From NCBI GenBank assembly GCA_017464225.1, contig JAFUDW010000039.1, positions 1 to 34,230 on the forward strand: a DNA stretch of 34,230 nucleotides, read 5' to 3'. Below are positions 1 to 7,590 of this stretch, piece after piece; within the stretch, counting starts at the first letter, position 1, and each line of letters opens with the position of its first letter. The notes beneath the pieces were generated by a model. The model was not told the DNA's origin, made no database searches, and saw only the letters and a list, made by a program, of their open reading frames with translations. A program made the position numbers and the translations under genes. The DNA is from Clostridia bacterium. GTDB lineage: Bacteria > Bacillota_A > Clostridia > Christensenellales > Aristaeellaceae.

Positions 1-545
1 GTCTCGGAATTGAGGCCCAGTTCCTTGTAGTTCTCAACCTTTGCCTTGGATGCGCAGTAAACTTTGAAATCAGGCTCGAAGTTTGCCAGTTCCTCTTCGG
101 TTGGCTTGATGAACATGTTGGTTACAAAGTGCGCCTGCCAGGCCACTTCCATGATGAAGCGCACGGCCATGCGGGTATCCTTGTTGGCGCCGCAGAAGGC
201 GTCCACCACGTAGAGCTTCTTCCCGGAGAGCTCCGCCTTGGCGAGGTCCTTCACCGCCGCCCAGGCCTCCTGGGTCATGGGGTGGTTGTCGTTCTTGTAT
301 TCCTCGGTGGTCCACCATACGGTGTCCTTGGAATTATCATCCATCACGATGTACTTGTCCTTGGGGGAACGGCCGGTGTAGATGCCGGTCATCACGTTGA
401 CGGCGCCCAGTTCGCTGATCTGGCCCTTTTCATAGCCGGTCAGGGCGGGGTTCATTTCATCGTTGAAAAGAGACTCATAGGAAGGGTTGTGTACGATCTC
501 GGTGGTGCCGGTGATGCCGTACTTGGTCAAATCGATGTTCGCCAT
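1..545 (-). CDS. pckA: Phosphoenolpyruvate carboxykinase (ATP), N-terminal part, cut by window edge
   Basis: Converts oxaloacetate and ATP to PEP, CO2 and ADP in the cytoplasm; in anaerobes it can run in the carboxylating direction. About 181 N-terminal residues are visible. The ATP-type family signature is present: [14 protein letters not shown], then the DNSKDTVWW segment and a VVDAFCGAN stretch followed by [13 protein letters not shown]. The kinase-site loops lie beyond the left edge. The ATG at 545 is preceded by AAAGGGAG about 9 nt upstream. A good extended -10 promoter lies at 630-657, so the gene probably has its own transcript with a leader of about 80 nt. The family assignment is secure; completeness cannot be judged here. 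Confidence 0.95.
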   Translation of the reverse strand, partial: MANIDLTKYGITGTTEIVHNPSYESLFNDEMNPALTGYEKGQISELGAVNVMTGIYTGRSPKDKYIVMDDNSKDTVWWTTEEYKNDNHPMTQEAWAAVKDLAKAELSGKKLYVVDAFCGANKDTRMAVRFIMEVAWQAHFVTNMFIKPTEEELANFEPDFKVYCASKAKVENYKELGLNSE

Positions 546-629
546 TGTAAAAACTCCCTTTCTTTATTGCCATGGGCAAGCAACCCATTACAGCATGGTA
601 CGGTTGAAAGCCAACCTCAACCAATTAGA

Positions 630-657
630 ATTATACCACAAAATATCGATATCGCAA
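630..657 (-). promoter_or_regulatory. Sigma-A promoter of pckA
   Basis: On the minus strand the sequence reads TTGCGA, a 16-nt spacer, then TATAAT. A TG two bases before the -10 makes it an extended -10. The leader to the pckA start contains a small hairpin (GGTTGA...TCAACC, about 604-624). Seen in sequence; use is inferred. Confidence 0.7.
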
Positions 658-664
658 TGCCTTT

Positions 665-691
665 CGGCGGTGAAATTTGAGCAAACCGCCG
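665..691 (-). other. Stem-loop downstream of the AEC transporter gene
   Basis: A 7-bp perfect stem (CGGCGGT/ACCGCCG) with a 13-nt loop lies between the stop of the transporter gene and the pckA promoter. No T-run follows on either strand, so it is at best a weak terminator or an mRNA 3'-end stabiliser. Confidence 0.35.
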
Positions 692-735
692 GAAAATTGA
701 TCATTGGGCGCATATTGGACAAGGCAGGCGCGCGC

Positions 736-1689
736 TCAGGGCCGCAGCAGCCCCAATTGGGACAGGGCGAAGATGAAGCAGAACACCGTTCCCAGCGAAA
801 GCACGGTGCTGGCGAACACCAGCTGCCCGGCCAGTTCGCCGTCGCCGCCCATGTTCATGGCCATGGGATAGGAGGACGCCGCCACCGGCGTGGCGAAGAT
901 CATCAGGTACAAAAACAGCTCCACGCCCCGGAAGCCCAGCGCAAAATACCCGATCGGCAGCATGATCAGGGGCAGGAGCACCAGCTTGACCGTCAGCACG
1001 CCCAGCAGCAGCCGGGCGTTTTTGCGCATGGCGTCAAACTGCAGCGTAGCGCCCAGAGTGATCAGCGCCAGCGGCGTGGCCATGCCCGAAAGTGCGGTTA
1101 CCGGGCTTTCCAGGAAGGCGGGCAGTCGGATACCCGCCAGGAAAAACACCAGCCCCAGCGCGCAGCCCTGCAGCAGCGGATTTTTGGCCAGCTTGAGCGG
1201 CAGCGTTTTCCAGTGCACCCGGCCCTCGCCGCTGAATATCTCCAGCACCACCACCGAAAGGGCGTTATAGATGGCCACCACGATCATGACCATGATCCCC
1301 GCGCTCCCGGCATAGCCGGCGCCAAACACGCTGAGCGTCAGCGGCACGCCGTACAGCATATAATTGCTGCGGAAAATGCCCTGGATCACAACGCCGCGCC
1401 GGGGGTTTTCCCGTATCAGGCGGGGTACCGCGGCCATGAGCGCCGCCACCAGCAGCAGGATGGACACCGCCGCCGAAAGCATCAGCCGGGCCGAGGGCAG
1501 CTCATCCGCCGATGCCTTGTAGATATTGTTGAACATCAAAAAGGGAAAGATCACCCGAAAAGTGATTTTGTTGAGCCCGTTCATGAACGGCACGTCGGCC
1601 AGCCCGACGCGGACGATGATAAACCCGATGCCCAGGTAGACCAGAAAAGGGATCACCGCCTCGAAGGCGATACGAAAGCTCTGAAACAT
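736..1689 (-). CDS. AEC (auxin efflux carrier) family transporter
   Basis: Secondary carrier of the AEC/BART superfamily; bacterial members export or exchange organic anions such as malate. The 317-residue protein is almost wholly hydrophobic, with about ten membrane segments in two halves joined by a basic loop. An N-terminal FLVYLGIGFIIVRVG helix, a conserved-looking NKITFRVIFPFLMFNNI segment and an FATPVAASSYPMAMNMGGD segment fit the family. An upstream in-frame ATG exists, but the start at 1689 has AAAGGACG 8 nt before it and begins at the usual family position. The substrate cannot be told. Neighbouring pckA makes a C4-dicarboxylate plausible, which is inference only. Confidence 0.85.
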   Translation of the reverse strand: MFQSFRIAFEAVIPFLVYLGIGFIIVRVGLADVPFMNGLNKITFRVIFPFLMFNNIYKASADELPSARLMLSAAVSILLLVAALMAAVPRLIRENPRRGVVIQGIFRSNYMLYGVPLTLSVFGAGYAGSAGIMVMIVVAIYNALSVVVLEIFSGEGRVHWKTLPLKLAKNPLLQGCALGLVFFLAGIRLPAFLESPVTALSGMATPLALITLGATLQFDAMRKNARLLLGVLTVKLVLLPLIMLPIGYFALGFRGVELFLYLMIFATPVAASSYPMAMNMGGDGELAGQLVFASTVLSLGTVFCFIFALSQLGLLRP

Positions 1690-1838
1690 GCCGCGCGTCC
1701 TTTCGGCGGAATACAGCAGGAATCCCGCAAAATATACATATATATACAATCTCCTGCCCAAAATCTCCTTCCGGGCAGGAAAATTTATGCGTATCGCGCC
1801 GATGCTGGGGGTATAGGGGACAGGGAAGGGATTCCGTT

Positions 1839-2131
1839 CGAGGGCTTTGCCCTCGAGCTCCTACCAGGGAGGGAAGCCCCTCCCTGGACCCGGCAGTTGC
1901 GGATGTTACTTGGCGTGGTAAACAGGCAACTTCCCGCAATCAATTGGAAAGGGCTTGGCGTAAAGAGCGCACCGGAAATACGCCGCAACACAAAAACGAC
2001 TGGAAACGAGCAAGCTCGATCCAGCCGTTTTGCTTATGCGGCTATGACGCTGACGCGTCATTGACGTCGGCAAGCCGCCGTCATTTCCGGTGCGGGTGAT
2101 GCGTTGGAGCTTTCAATATCAAGTCCCAGTC
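1839..2131 (+). repeat. Dispersed structured repeat, copy 1 (core 1967-2095)
   Basis: A second copy lies at 20921-21214. The 129-bp cores differ at only three bases; the flanks are looser but keep hairpins in the same places. The core folds by eye into a closed multibranch shape. P1 pairs 1969-1979 with 2083-2093, and P2 pairs 1982-1987 with 2037-2042. A long P3 arm pairs AAAACG/CGTTTT, CTGGA/TCCAG and CGAG/CTCG. P4 is ATGACGC/GCGTCAT and P5 is TGACG/CGTCA plus CGGC/GCCG. Upstream are the hairpins CGAGGGC/GCCCTCG and CCAGGGAGGG/CCCTCCCTGG. It may be a structured RNA or a palindromic mobile repeat. Confidence 0.75.
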
Positions 2132-2247
2132 TGAGGTCGGCACGCGAAGCGGGCCAAGGATTGCGCAGCAATCCCGAAAAAGCAGGCTGACGGCTGATTG
2201 AGCTTGCTCAAATCAGACGGCAGTATGCTTTTTCATTGGCCTCAGAC
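2129..2247. repeat. Large palindromic element next to repeat copy 1
   Basis: The outer stem GTCTGAGG (2129-2136) pairs with CCTCAGAC (2240-2247). Inside are GGCCAA/TTGGCC, a perfect hairpin GGATTGC-GCA-GCAATCC (2158-2174), and an arm closed by GAAAAAGCA/TGCTTTTTC (2176-2184 with 2226-2234). That arm carries a CTGAT...ATCAG hairpin with an inner TGAGC/GCTCA stem. No second copy was seen in this window. Multibranch intergenic element of unknown role. Confidence 0.55.
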
Positions 2248-2325
2248 GGCCTCTATGCGCCAACCCACATGCTATACTGGCGGAAATTGCTTGAACGTGT
2301 CGTCTACCTTGTTCGCCTGGATGGG

Positions 2326-2392
2326 TGCAGGGGGCGAAGTCCCCTGCCGCAGAGCTCGAGGCCGCGGAGGCCTCGAACGTTCTCCCCCTGCA
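2326..2392. repeat. Nested GC-rich palindrome downstream of ypeB
   Basis: TGCAGGGGG (2326-2334) pairs with CCCCCTGCA (2384-2392) and encloses a perfect hairpin TCGAGGCC/GGCCTCGA (2356-2376). An alternative stem GCAGGGG/CCCCTGC competes with the outer one. It starts about 20 bp after the ypeB stop, so it may serve as that transcript's 3' end, but no T-run follows on the minus strand. Confidence 0.5.
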
Positions 2393-2413
2393 TATCTTTA
2401 TAAGAAGCCGCGT

Positions 2414-3727
2414 TCACTCCGCCTTAGGCCCGCTTTCGCCGGTCACCAGGCGCTGGATATCGCGCTGGCGGCCCGTCAGGGCGTCGATGTACACGTAATA
2501 GGTCTGGCCGCCGTAGCTGCCGGTGAACTGCCAGCACAGGTACTCATCGGCGTTCAGCGGGATCACGCACAGGCGGGAATCGGCGATCTCCAGCCTTGGA
2601 CTGACGGCGCTCTGCGCCTGTTCCCGGGTAACGGCGGGCGTCAGGCTCTGACGCCGATAATGGCTGCTCAGGTAGCGCCGGGCCTCCAGGCCCACGGCGG
2701 CCAGGGTGTCCAGGCGGATCTGCACCTTCACCAGATCGGGGTACAGCAGCACGCCCTCCTGCACGGCGGCGTAGCTCAGCGTGGCCATGCCGCCGTAGGC
2801 CTGCCAGAAGGTGAGCTCCATTTCACCGTAGCCGTGGGCCGAAAGAAAACGCTCGGCGGCCTGCCGCGCCTCGGTGAGGCCGTAGACAGGGGTATACCCG
2901 GCGGTCTCGGGGAACATCCACAGCACCTGTCCGCCCTGCCGGGTCACGGCCAGGTGCAGCGTATCGTCCGGCAGCGTGACCTGCACATCATAGGCCGGAA
3001 TGCTGCCGCCGCTCTCCTGGGTAAAGGCCGCCGCGCCGCGATCGGCATCCACAAAGTCCGCTGCCAGGGCCACCGCCTCCTCCCGGGTCACCTCGCCTGC
3101 TCCCAAACCCCTTGGCGCAGCCTCGCTGACCACATCGCTGAAGGGACCGTCATAGATCAGCGTGGGATACTCGATCTCCTCGCCCACGCTTTCCAGCGGG
3201 CGCGCGGCGCGGTCAGCGTCGGCCATGTATACGCTTTCAGCGCCAAAGGCCATCCTGCCGACCCGCATTTGTCCGTAAGCGTGGCGCAGCGCGCTCAGCA
3301 GCGCATCGCAGGCGCGGCGCAAGCTGCTCAGCGTTCCGGCGTCGCCGTCGCTGAGAGCACTGCCGCCCTTGGCCAACAGGCTGTCGGCGTAATCGCTGAG
3401 CTGATTGCACAGCTTCACAGCCTCGCCCATGGCGCTCTGGGCCAGGGGCAGCGCGCTGAGCGCGCCCTGAACGGCCGCGGCGTCGCTGCGGATCCGGCCG
3501 ATCAGCCTGGCGCTCTGGCCGGCGTCGTCTGAAACCATGGCTTTATCAATGTTATTGCGCGCCTGCTCCATCTGCGTCATGGCGCTCAGCAGCGCGCCGC
3601 GATAGCCGTCCTCCAGCGAGCCCGCCGCGCGGCGCGTTTCGGTTTCGGCCTCCACGGCGTAGGCCACCGCCAGCACCACGCACATCGTTAGCAGAGAATA
3701 GAGGATGATATGGTGTTTTTTCTGCAT
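2414..3727 (-). CDS. ypeB: Germination protein YpeB
   Basis: Partner of SleB: in spore formers YpeB is needed for SleB to be placed and stable in the spore. The 437-residue protein begins with a membrane anchor (residues about 4-25), then a long helical region rich in Ala, Gln and Ser, then repeated PepSY-like C-terminal units; one ends in YYVYIDALTGRQRDI, typical of PepSY tails. Length matches the family. An ATG at 3739 overlaps the sleB stop as ATGA, but the ATG at 3727 has AGGGGA just upstream and is chosen. It follows sleB directly in the same operon under the forespore-type promoter at 4412-4441. Confidence 0.9.
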   Translation of the reverse strand: MQKKHHIILYSLLTMCVVLAVAYAVEAETETRRAAGSLEDGYRGALLSAMTQMEQARNNIDKAMVSDDAGQSARLIGRIRSDAAAVQGALSALPLAQSAMGEAVKLCNQLSDYADSLLAKGGSALSDGDAGTLSSLRRACDALLSALRHAYGQMRVGRMAFGAESVYMADADRAARPLESVGEEIEYPTLIYDGPFSDVVSEAAPRGLGAGEVTREEAVALAADFVDADRGAAAFTQESGGSIPAYDVQVTLPDDTLHLAVTRQGGQVLWMFPETAGYTPVYGLTEARQAAERFLSAHGYGEMELTFWQAYGGMATLSYAAVQEGVLLYPDLVKVQIRLDTLAAVGLEARRYLSSHYRRQSLTPAVTREQAQSAVSPRLEIADSRLCVIPLNADEYLCWQFTGSYGGQTYYVYIDALTGRQRDIQRLVTGESGPKAE

Positions 3728-3735
3728 GCTTCCCC

Positions 3736-4392
3736 TCATATCGCAAACGAGTGCGCGCCGATGCTGAGGCGCACCTCCCGGGACCATATCCAGCTGCTGG
3801 TGGCGGTGGCGGGATTGTAGTAGTAAATGCAGCCTGCCGTGGGATCCCAGCCCGCCAGGGCGTCGTTGGCGGCGCGGATGGATTCGCTGTCCGGGGTCAG
3901 CCAGATCTGCCCGTCGCGCACGCAGTCAAAGGCCCCGGCCTGAAAGATCACCCCCGATATGGTATTGGGGAAGGCGGCGCTGCGCACGCGGTTGAGCACC
4001 ACGGCGGCCACGGCCACCTTGCCGGTATAGGGCTCGCCCCGGGCCTCGCCGTGCACCAGCCGGGCCAGCAGATAGCTTTCGTTCTCGGTGGCGGAGACCG
4101 CCGCGCCGGCGGGCTGATCCAGGCTGATGCCCAGCGCCGCCGCTGTGGCGCTGCCCACCACGCCGTCCGGGGTCAATTGGTTGCGCCGCTGAAACCAGAC
4201 CACCGCGTCATAGGTGGCCTGGCCGAATACGCCGTCCAACGCTCCGCTGTAATAACCGTATTGCGCAAGCCTGGCCTGCACCCGGTATACATCGTCTCCC
4301 CGGGAGCCCCAGGCCACAGCCGCCCGGGCCCGGGCCGTGGTCACGGCCAGCAGGAATACCGCCGCCGCAAGATATGCCGTCAATCTTTTCAT
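3736..4392 (-). CDS. sleB: Spore cortex-lytic enzyme SleB
   Basis: Lytic transglycosylase that degrades the muramic-delta-lactam cortex during germination. The 218-residue protein has a signal peptide (residues 1-24, Ala-rich end), a PG_binding_1 domain (about 29-88, with VYRVQARLAQYGYY and YDAVVWFQRRNQL), a short linker and a Hydrolase_2 catalytic domain (about 105-218). The likely catalytic glutamate is E116 in HGEARGE, followed by GKVAVAAVVLNRV. GGAGGGAG precedes the start by about 7 nt. It is the first gene of sleB-ypeB, with a sigma-G-like promoter about 20 bp upstream. Length and domain order are normal. Confidence 0.95.
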   Translation of the reverse strand: MKRLTAYLAAAVFLLAVTTARARAAVAWGSRGDDVYRVQARLAQYGYYSGALDGVFGQATYDAVVWFQRRNQLTPDGVVGSATAAALGISLDQPAGAAVSATENESYLLARLVHGEARGEPYTGKVAVAAVVLNRVRSAAFPNTISGVIFQAGAFDCVRDGQIWLTPDSESIRAANDALAGWDPTAGCIYYYNPATATSSWIWSREVRLSIGAHSFAI

Positions 4393-4411
4393 GCCGCTCT
4401 CCCTCCGGGGA

Positions 4412-4441
4412 TAGTATGCGGCCGCGCTGGCAGGATTATGC
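4412..4441 (-). promoter_or_regulatory. Forespore (sigma-G/F type) promoter of sleB-ypeB
   Basis: The minus strand reads GCATA, exactly 18 nt, then CATACTA, the forespore consensus known from Bacillus. The identical pair of boxes with the same 18-nt spacing lies before the RsfA-like gene at 20026-20055. The boxes are seen in sequence; use by sigma-G or sigma-F is inferred from consensus and from the genes served. Confidence 0.75.
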
Positions 4442-4463
4442 AGGAAAGCGCGCGTCCCCTCCT

Positions 4464-6329
4464 TTACTCCAGCCCGTACTTTTTCATCCTCCGGTACAGC
4501 GTGGAGCGGCTGACGCCCAGCGCCTCCATGACGGCGGCTCTGTCCCCCTGATGCTCCGCCAGGGCGGCGCGGAGCAGGCGCTCCTCCTCGCTGCTGACCA
4601 CATACAGCGGCGCGGACGCCTCCTCCTGGGGCTGGGGCCGCAGCAGGTGCTGAGCGATAAAGGCGGCGTCTATCTGCCTGCCCCGGGCCAGCAGGAAGGC
4701 CTTTTCGCAGAAAATGGCCATCTCCCGATGGTTGCCATGCCAGGGAAAACCCGCCAGCATTTCAAGGGCGTCGGGAGTGAATACCGCCTGCTTGCGGGTA
4801 TGGGCGTGGGCGAAGGTCATGTTCTCGCTGATCAGGCCGGGGATATCCTCGGGGCATTCCCGCAGGGGCGGCATGCGCAGCTCGTAATCGGTGAGCTTCT
4901 GGGCCAGGGGCAGCAGAAACTTGTTCTGCCGCGCCAGCGCCATCAGATCCTCGTCGGTGGAGCAGATCACGCGTACCGAGACCCAGGTGGAGGTGTGCTG
5001 ATCGCCGCCGTAATACTGCTCATAGCGGATGGTGTTGAGCAGCTGATGCTGGCTTTCCCGGGTGAGCAGGTGCACGTGCCGGATATACAGCGTGCCCTTG
5101 TGCGCGCCGTATACGATGCCGTTGCTCCTTGCCTGACCGAACAGCAGGCTGGTCTGGCTGCCCAGGGGCAGCACGCTCAGATCGGCCTGCACAAAGGGAT
5201 TCTTTTTTCGCAGGCTGGCGTTATGGATGCATTCCGCCAGCCTGGTTTTCTCGGTGCCTGATTCGCCGGTGATCAGGATGGGCACGTCATACTGGGCGTA
5301 CATGGCTGCGTCGGCCAGCAGCAGCTGCATCCTGGGAGATTTGGAGGCGTAATCCCGGAACCTGCGCCGGGCCGAATACCCCTGCTGGATGCGCTCCTGG
5401 CGGATGCGCTCCTCCAGATCGTCCACCGATCCGAAGGCGTACAGCGATATGATGAAGCCCAGGGCCTGCCCGGCGGCATCGATGCAGGCGATGTTCATGA
5501 GGTACCTTTCGTTCCGGACGCGCGTCACATGGGAATACAGGCTTTTGCGCTGCTCCAGCACCTCGTACACGGCGTCGGAAAGCTCCAGCTGGGGAAGCTC
5601 GGTAAACCGCCTGCCGATGAGCTCGGAGGCCGCGCACTGGAAGGCTTTTTCGGCCACAAAGTTGGCGATCTCGATCACGCCGTCCAGGCTGAGCTTCAAT
5701 ATGGCGTCAAAGGAATAATTGAGGAGCGAGGTGAACTCCGCCGTTTTGCGCTGCTCGGTCCGCATGGCGTCCACCACGAACAGCGCCTTGCGCAGCACCT
5801 CCCGGATGCACTCGTAGCTGTTGTCCACAAACACCGTTTTCACGCCGACGGAGCGGGCGTAATTGCAGGCGTTTTCGCTGCCGATGATCACCTCGGCGCC
5901 GTCGCTCAGCGCCTTGTCCACCGTGGGGATCACCTCGGCGCTGCTGCCCGCGTAATAGATGTTCACGTCAGCGTTGGCCAGGCGGCCCAGGCTGTCGATA
6001 TCGGAATACATGTGATGGAAGCCCACAAAGGCGATGCGCGGCCTGGGATGGGGCACCTGGGCGCGGGCCTCGTTCAAAAACTGCGCCATCTCCTGGCCGG
6101 AAAACACAACCTCCAGCACATGGAAATCGCCGCAGCGCTTGAGCAGCTGCGCCTGGTTGCCGCGGGCCACCACCACGCCAGTGCAGCCCTCCATGGCCCG
6201 GCGCGCGTCCTCCACCACGCGGTCAGAGGTGGTTTCGATCACCTCGGCTTCAATGCCCGCCTTTTCCACGATGTCCGACGCGGCGGTATAGAGCAGGCGG
6301 TTGGGCATGACGATCAGCAGCTTATTCAT
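4464..6329 (-). CDS. PrpR-type Fis-family regulator with degenerate AAA+ domain
   Basis: Architecture by residue in the 621-aa protein: PrpR-N-type sensor (about 5-185), PAS domain (about 198-300), AAA+ region (about 328-550) and C-terminal Fis helix-turn-helix (about 580-621, ending GVSRSTLYRRMKKYGLE). It resembles sigma-54 activators but key parts are missing. Walker A is GESGTEKT instead of GESGTGKE, the GAFTGA loop is absent, the Walker B equivalent reads GTLYIRHVHLL without Asp-Glu, and the usual arginine-finger segment is replaced. It is therefore unlikely to hydrolyse ATP or remodel sigma-54, and more likely acts like TyrR on sigma-70-type promoters. The start at 6329 has GGGAG 7 nt upstream; the ATG at 6335 would be too close. 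Divergent to the ABC operon, which it probably controls. Confidence 0.85.
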   Translation of the reverse strand: MNKLLIVMPNRLLYTAASDIVEKAGIEAEVIETTSDRVVEDARRAMEGCTGVVVARGNQAQLLKRCGDFHVLEVVFSGQEMAQFLNEARAQVPHPRPRIAFVGFHHMYSDIDSLGRLANADVNIYYAGSSAEVIPTVDKALSDGAEVIIGSENACNYARSVGVKTVFVDNSYECIREVLRKALFVVDAMRTEQRKTAEFTSLLNYSFDAILKLSLDGVIEIANFVAEKAFQCAASELIGRRFTELPQLELSDAVYEVLEQRKSLYSHVTRVRNERYLMNIACIDAAGQALGFIISLYAFGSVDDLEERIRQERIQQGYSARRRFRDYASKSPRMQLLLADAAMYAQYDVPILITGESGTEKTRLAECIHNASLRKKNPFVQADLSVLPLGSQTSLLFGQARSNGIVYGAHKGTLYIRHVHLLTRESQHQLLNTIRYEQYYGGDQHTSTWVSVRVICSTDEDLMALARQNKFLLPLAQKLTDYELRMPPLRECPEDIPGLISENMTFAHAHTRKQAVFTPDALEMLAGFPWHGNHREMAIFCEKAFLLARGRQIDAAFIAQHLLRPQPQEEASAPLYVVSSEEERLLRAALAEHQGDRAAVMEALGVSRSTLYRRMKKYGLE

Positions 6330-6367
6330 ATCCATGCTCCCTTTTGTATGTTCTGTCAGGCGCTTTC

Positions 6368-6396
6368 AGTATACCACGGCGGCCCGCGCGCCGCAA
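6368..6396 (-). promoter_or_regulatory. Sigma-A promoter of the PrpR-type regulator
   Basis: The minus strand reads TTGCGG, 17 nt, TATACT, with TG placed for an extended -10. The predicted start site is about 30 nt before the ATG at 6329. It is a standard vegetative promoter, not a -12/-24 one. Confidence 0.7.
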
Positions 6397-6436
6397 CGGG
6401 GATTTTTCATGAATTGGGAATTGTTTCAGCCGTTGA

Positions 6437-6453
6437 ATCATAAATGTATCATA
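6437..6453. promoter_or_regulatory. Direct repeat in the divergent regulator/ABC intergenic region
   Basis: ATCATA occurs twice with 11-bp periodicity (6437-6442 and 6448-6453), so both sites face the same side of the helix. It lies about 105-120 bp upstream of the predicted ABC-operon start site, a position suited to a regulator site. The link to the PrpR-type protein is inference. Confidence 0.3.
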
Positions 6454-6521
6454 TACTGAGAAAACCCGGGGAAAACTTTTAGAAAAAAGATGAAAAAAGG
6501 CGATTTTCCGGCTTTTTCGCA

Positions 6522-6551
6522 TTGACCCTGCCCCTTGCTGCCCGATACAAT
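6522..6551 (+). promoter_or_regulatory. Sigma-A promoter of the ABC transporter operon
   Basis: TTGACC, 18 nt, TACAAT. The predicted start is near 6558, leaving a leader of about 65 nt. No GG...GC pair of a sigma-54 promoter was seen nearby, which fits the degenerate activator upstream. Confidence 0.7.
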
Positions 6552-6623
6552 GGTATTGCAAGTTACACGAATCAACATTCACACCTTTTCCCATCCCGAC
6601 GACTCAGAGAGGAGATGCAGCGC

Positions 6624-7568
6624 GTGGCCCGGTACATCCTGCAGCGATTGGGACAGACCCTACTGATCCTGATCATCGTATCCTTCATCACTTACCTGCT
6701 GGTGGACTTTCTGCCCGGCGATCCCATCGCGGCCATGACGGGCGGCGAAATTTCCGGCGAGACCTACGACCGGCTGTTCCATGAAATGAACATGGACAAG
6801 CCCGTGCTGGTGCGTTACTTCCTGTGGCTGCGGGACGCGCTGACCGGCAATCTGGGCATGTCGGCATCCTACCACCGCAAGGTGGCCGATATCATCGGCG
6901 AGCGCGTGCCGGTGACGCTGTATCTTTCCATGCTGGCCTTTTTGATCAGCGTGCCGCTGGGCATCATCTTTGGCATCATCAGCGCTGTACGCCGCGGCAG
7001 CGCGGCGGATACGGCGGTAACGCTGACAGCCAATATCTGCTGCTGTCTCCCGCAATTCTGGCTGGGCATCCTGTTCATGTATGTATTCGCCATGAAGCTG
7101 GGCTGGCTGCCCTCCAGCGGCTTTGTCTGGCCGCATGAAAACCTGGGCATGAGCCTGAAACAGACCATCATGCCGCTGCTTTGCCTGGCTATCGGCGGCA
7201 TCGCCTCCATCACCCGCCAGACCCGCTCTTCCATGCTGGAGGTCATCCGCCAGGATTACGTCCGCACCGCCAGATCGAAGGGCCTCAAGAGCAAAAAGGT
7301 CATTTATGTGCACGCGCTGAAAAACGCCCTCCTGCCGGTGATCACCCTGATGGGCCTGCGCCTGGGCGGCCTGATCGGCGGTTCGGTATTCGTTGAAAAC
7401 GTGTTTGTCATCCCGGGCATGGGCTCGCTGCTGGTCAACGCCATCACCAGCGTGGATATCCCGCTCATTCAGGGATGCGTGCTTTTGATCGCCGTGTTCT
7501 CCTGTGTCATCAACCTGATCACCGATATCGTATACGTATATGTTGATCCGCGCATCAAGGTAGCGTAA
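6624..7568 (+). CDS. Dpp/Opp-type ABC transporter permease 1 (DppB-like)
   Basis: Inner subunit of a family-5 (peptide/nickel/oligosaccharide) importer. The 314-residue protein has an N-terminal helix (RYILQRLGQTLLILIIVSF), the family segment DFLPGDPI followed by a periplasm-type domain, then five further helices. The EAA-like coupling loop is at YVRTARSKGLKSKKVIYVHA. An ATG at 6615 touches the AGAGAGGAG site directly, so the GTG at 6624, 9 nt after it, is the better start and gives the usual short N-terminus. First gene of an operon that continues with permease 2, ATPase, binding protein and a UxuA-like enzyme. Confidence 0.9.
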   Translation: MARYILQRLGQTLLILIIVSFITYLLVDFLPGDPIAAMTGGEISGETYDRLFHEMNMDKPVLVRYFLWLRDALTGNLGMSASYHRKVADIIGERVPVTLYLSMLAFLISVPLGIIFGIISAVRRGSAADTAVTLTANICCCLPQFWLGILFMYVFAMKLGWLPSSGFVWPHENLGMSLKQTIMPLLCLAIGGIASITRQTRSSMLEVIRQDYVRTARSKGLKSKKVIYVHALKNALLPVITLMGLRLGGLIGGSVFVENVFVIPGMGSLLVNAITSVDIPLIQGCVLLIAVFSCVINLITDIVYVYVDPRIKVA

Positions 7569-7590
7569 GGGGAAAGGAGAAAAGCGACAA

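Noticed and set aside
1785..1991. Similar small minus-strand peptides in both repeat copies (other copy at 20890-21075)
   Set aside because: Both start LRRI and share scattered residues, but most codon changes alter the amino acid and the conserved parts are the paired RNA stems. This looks like nucleotide, not protein, conservation.
487..2064. Long plus-strand frame (525 codons) across the AEC transporter and repeat region
   Set aside because: It is antisense to a clear membrane protein, very rich in His/Gln/Arg, has no ribosome site and runs through structured repeats. It is a shadow of GC-rich codon use.
1967..2095. Cloverleaf-like repeat core as a tRNA
   Set aside because: Longer than a tRNA, with no TPsiC loop, D-loop motifs, anticodon arm geometry or CCA-type end.
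6336..6620. Sigma-54 promoter for the ABC operon
   Set aside because: No GG/GC pair with -12/-24 spacing was found, while a good sigma-A promoter is present.
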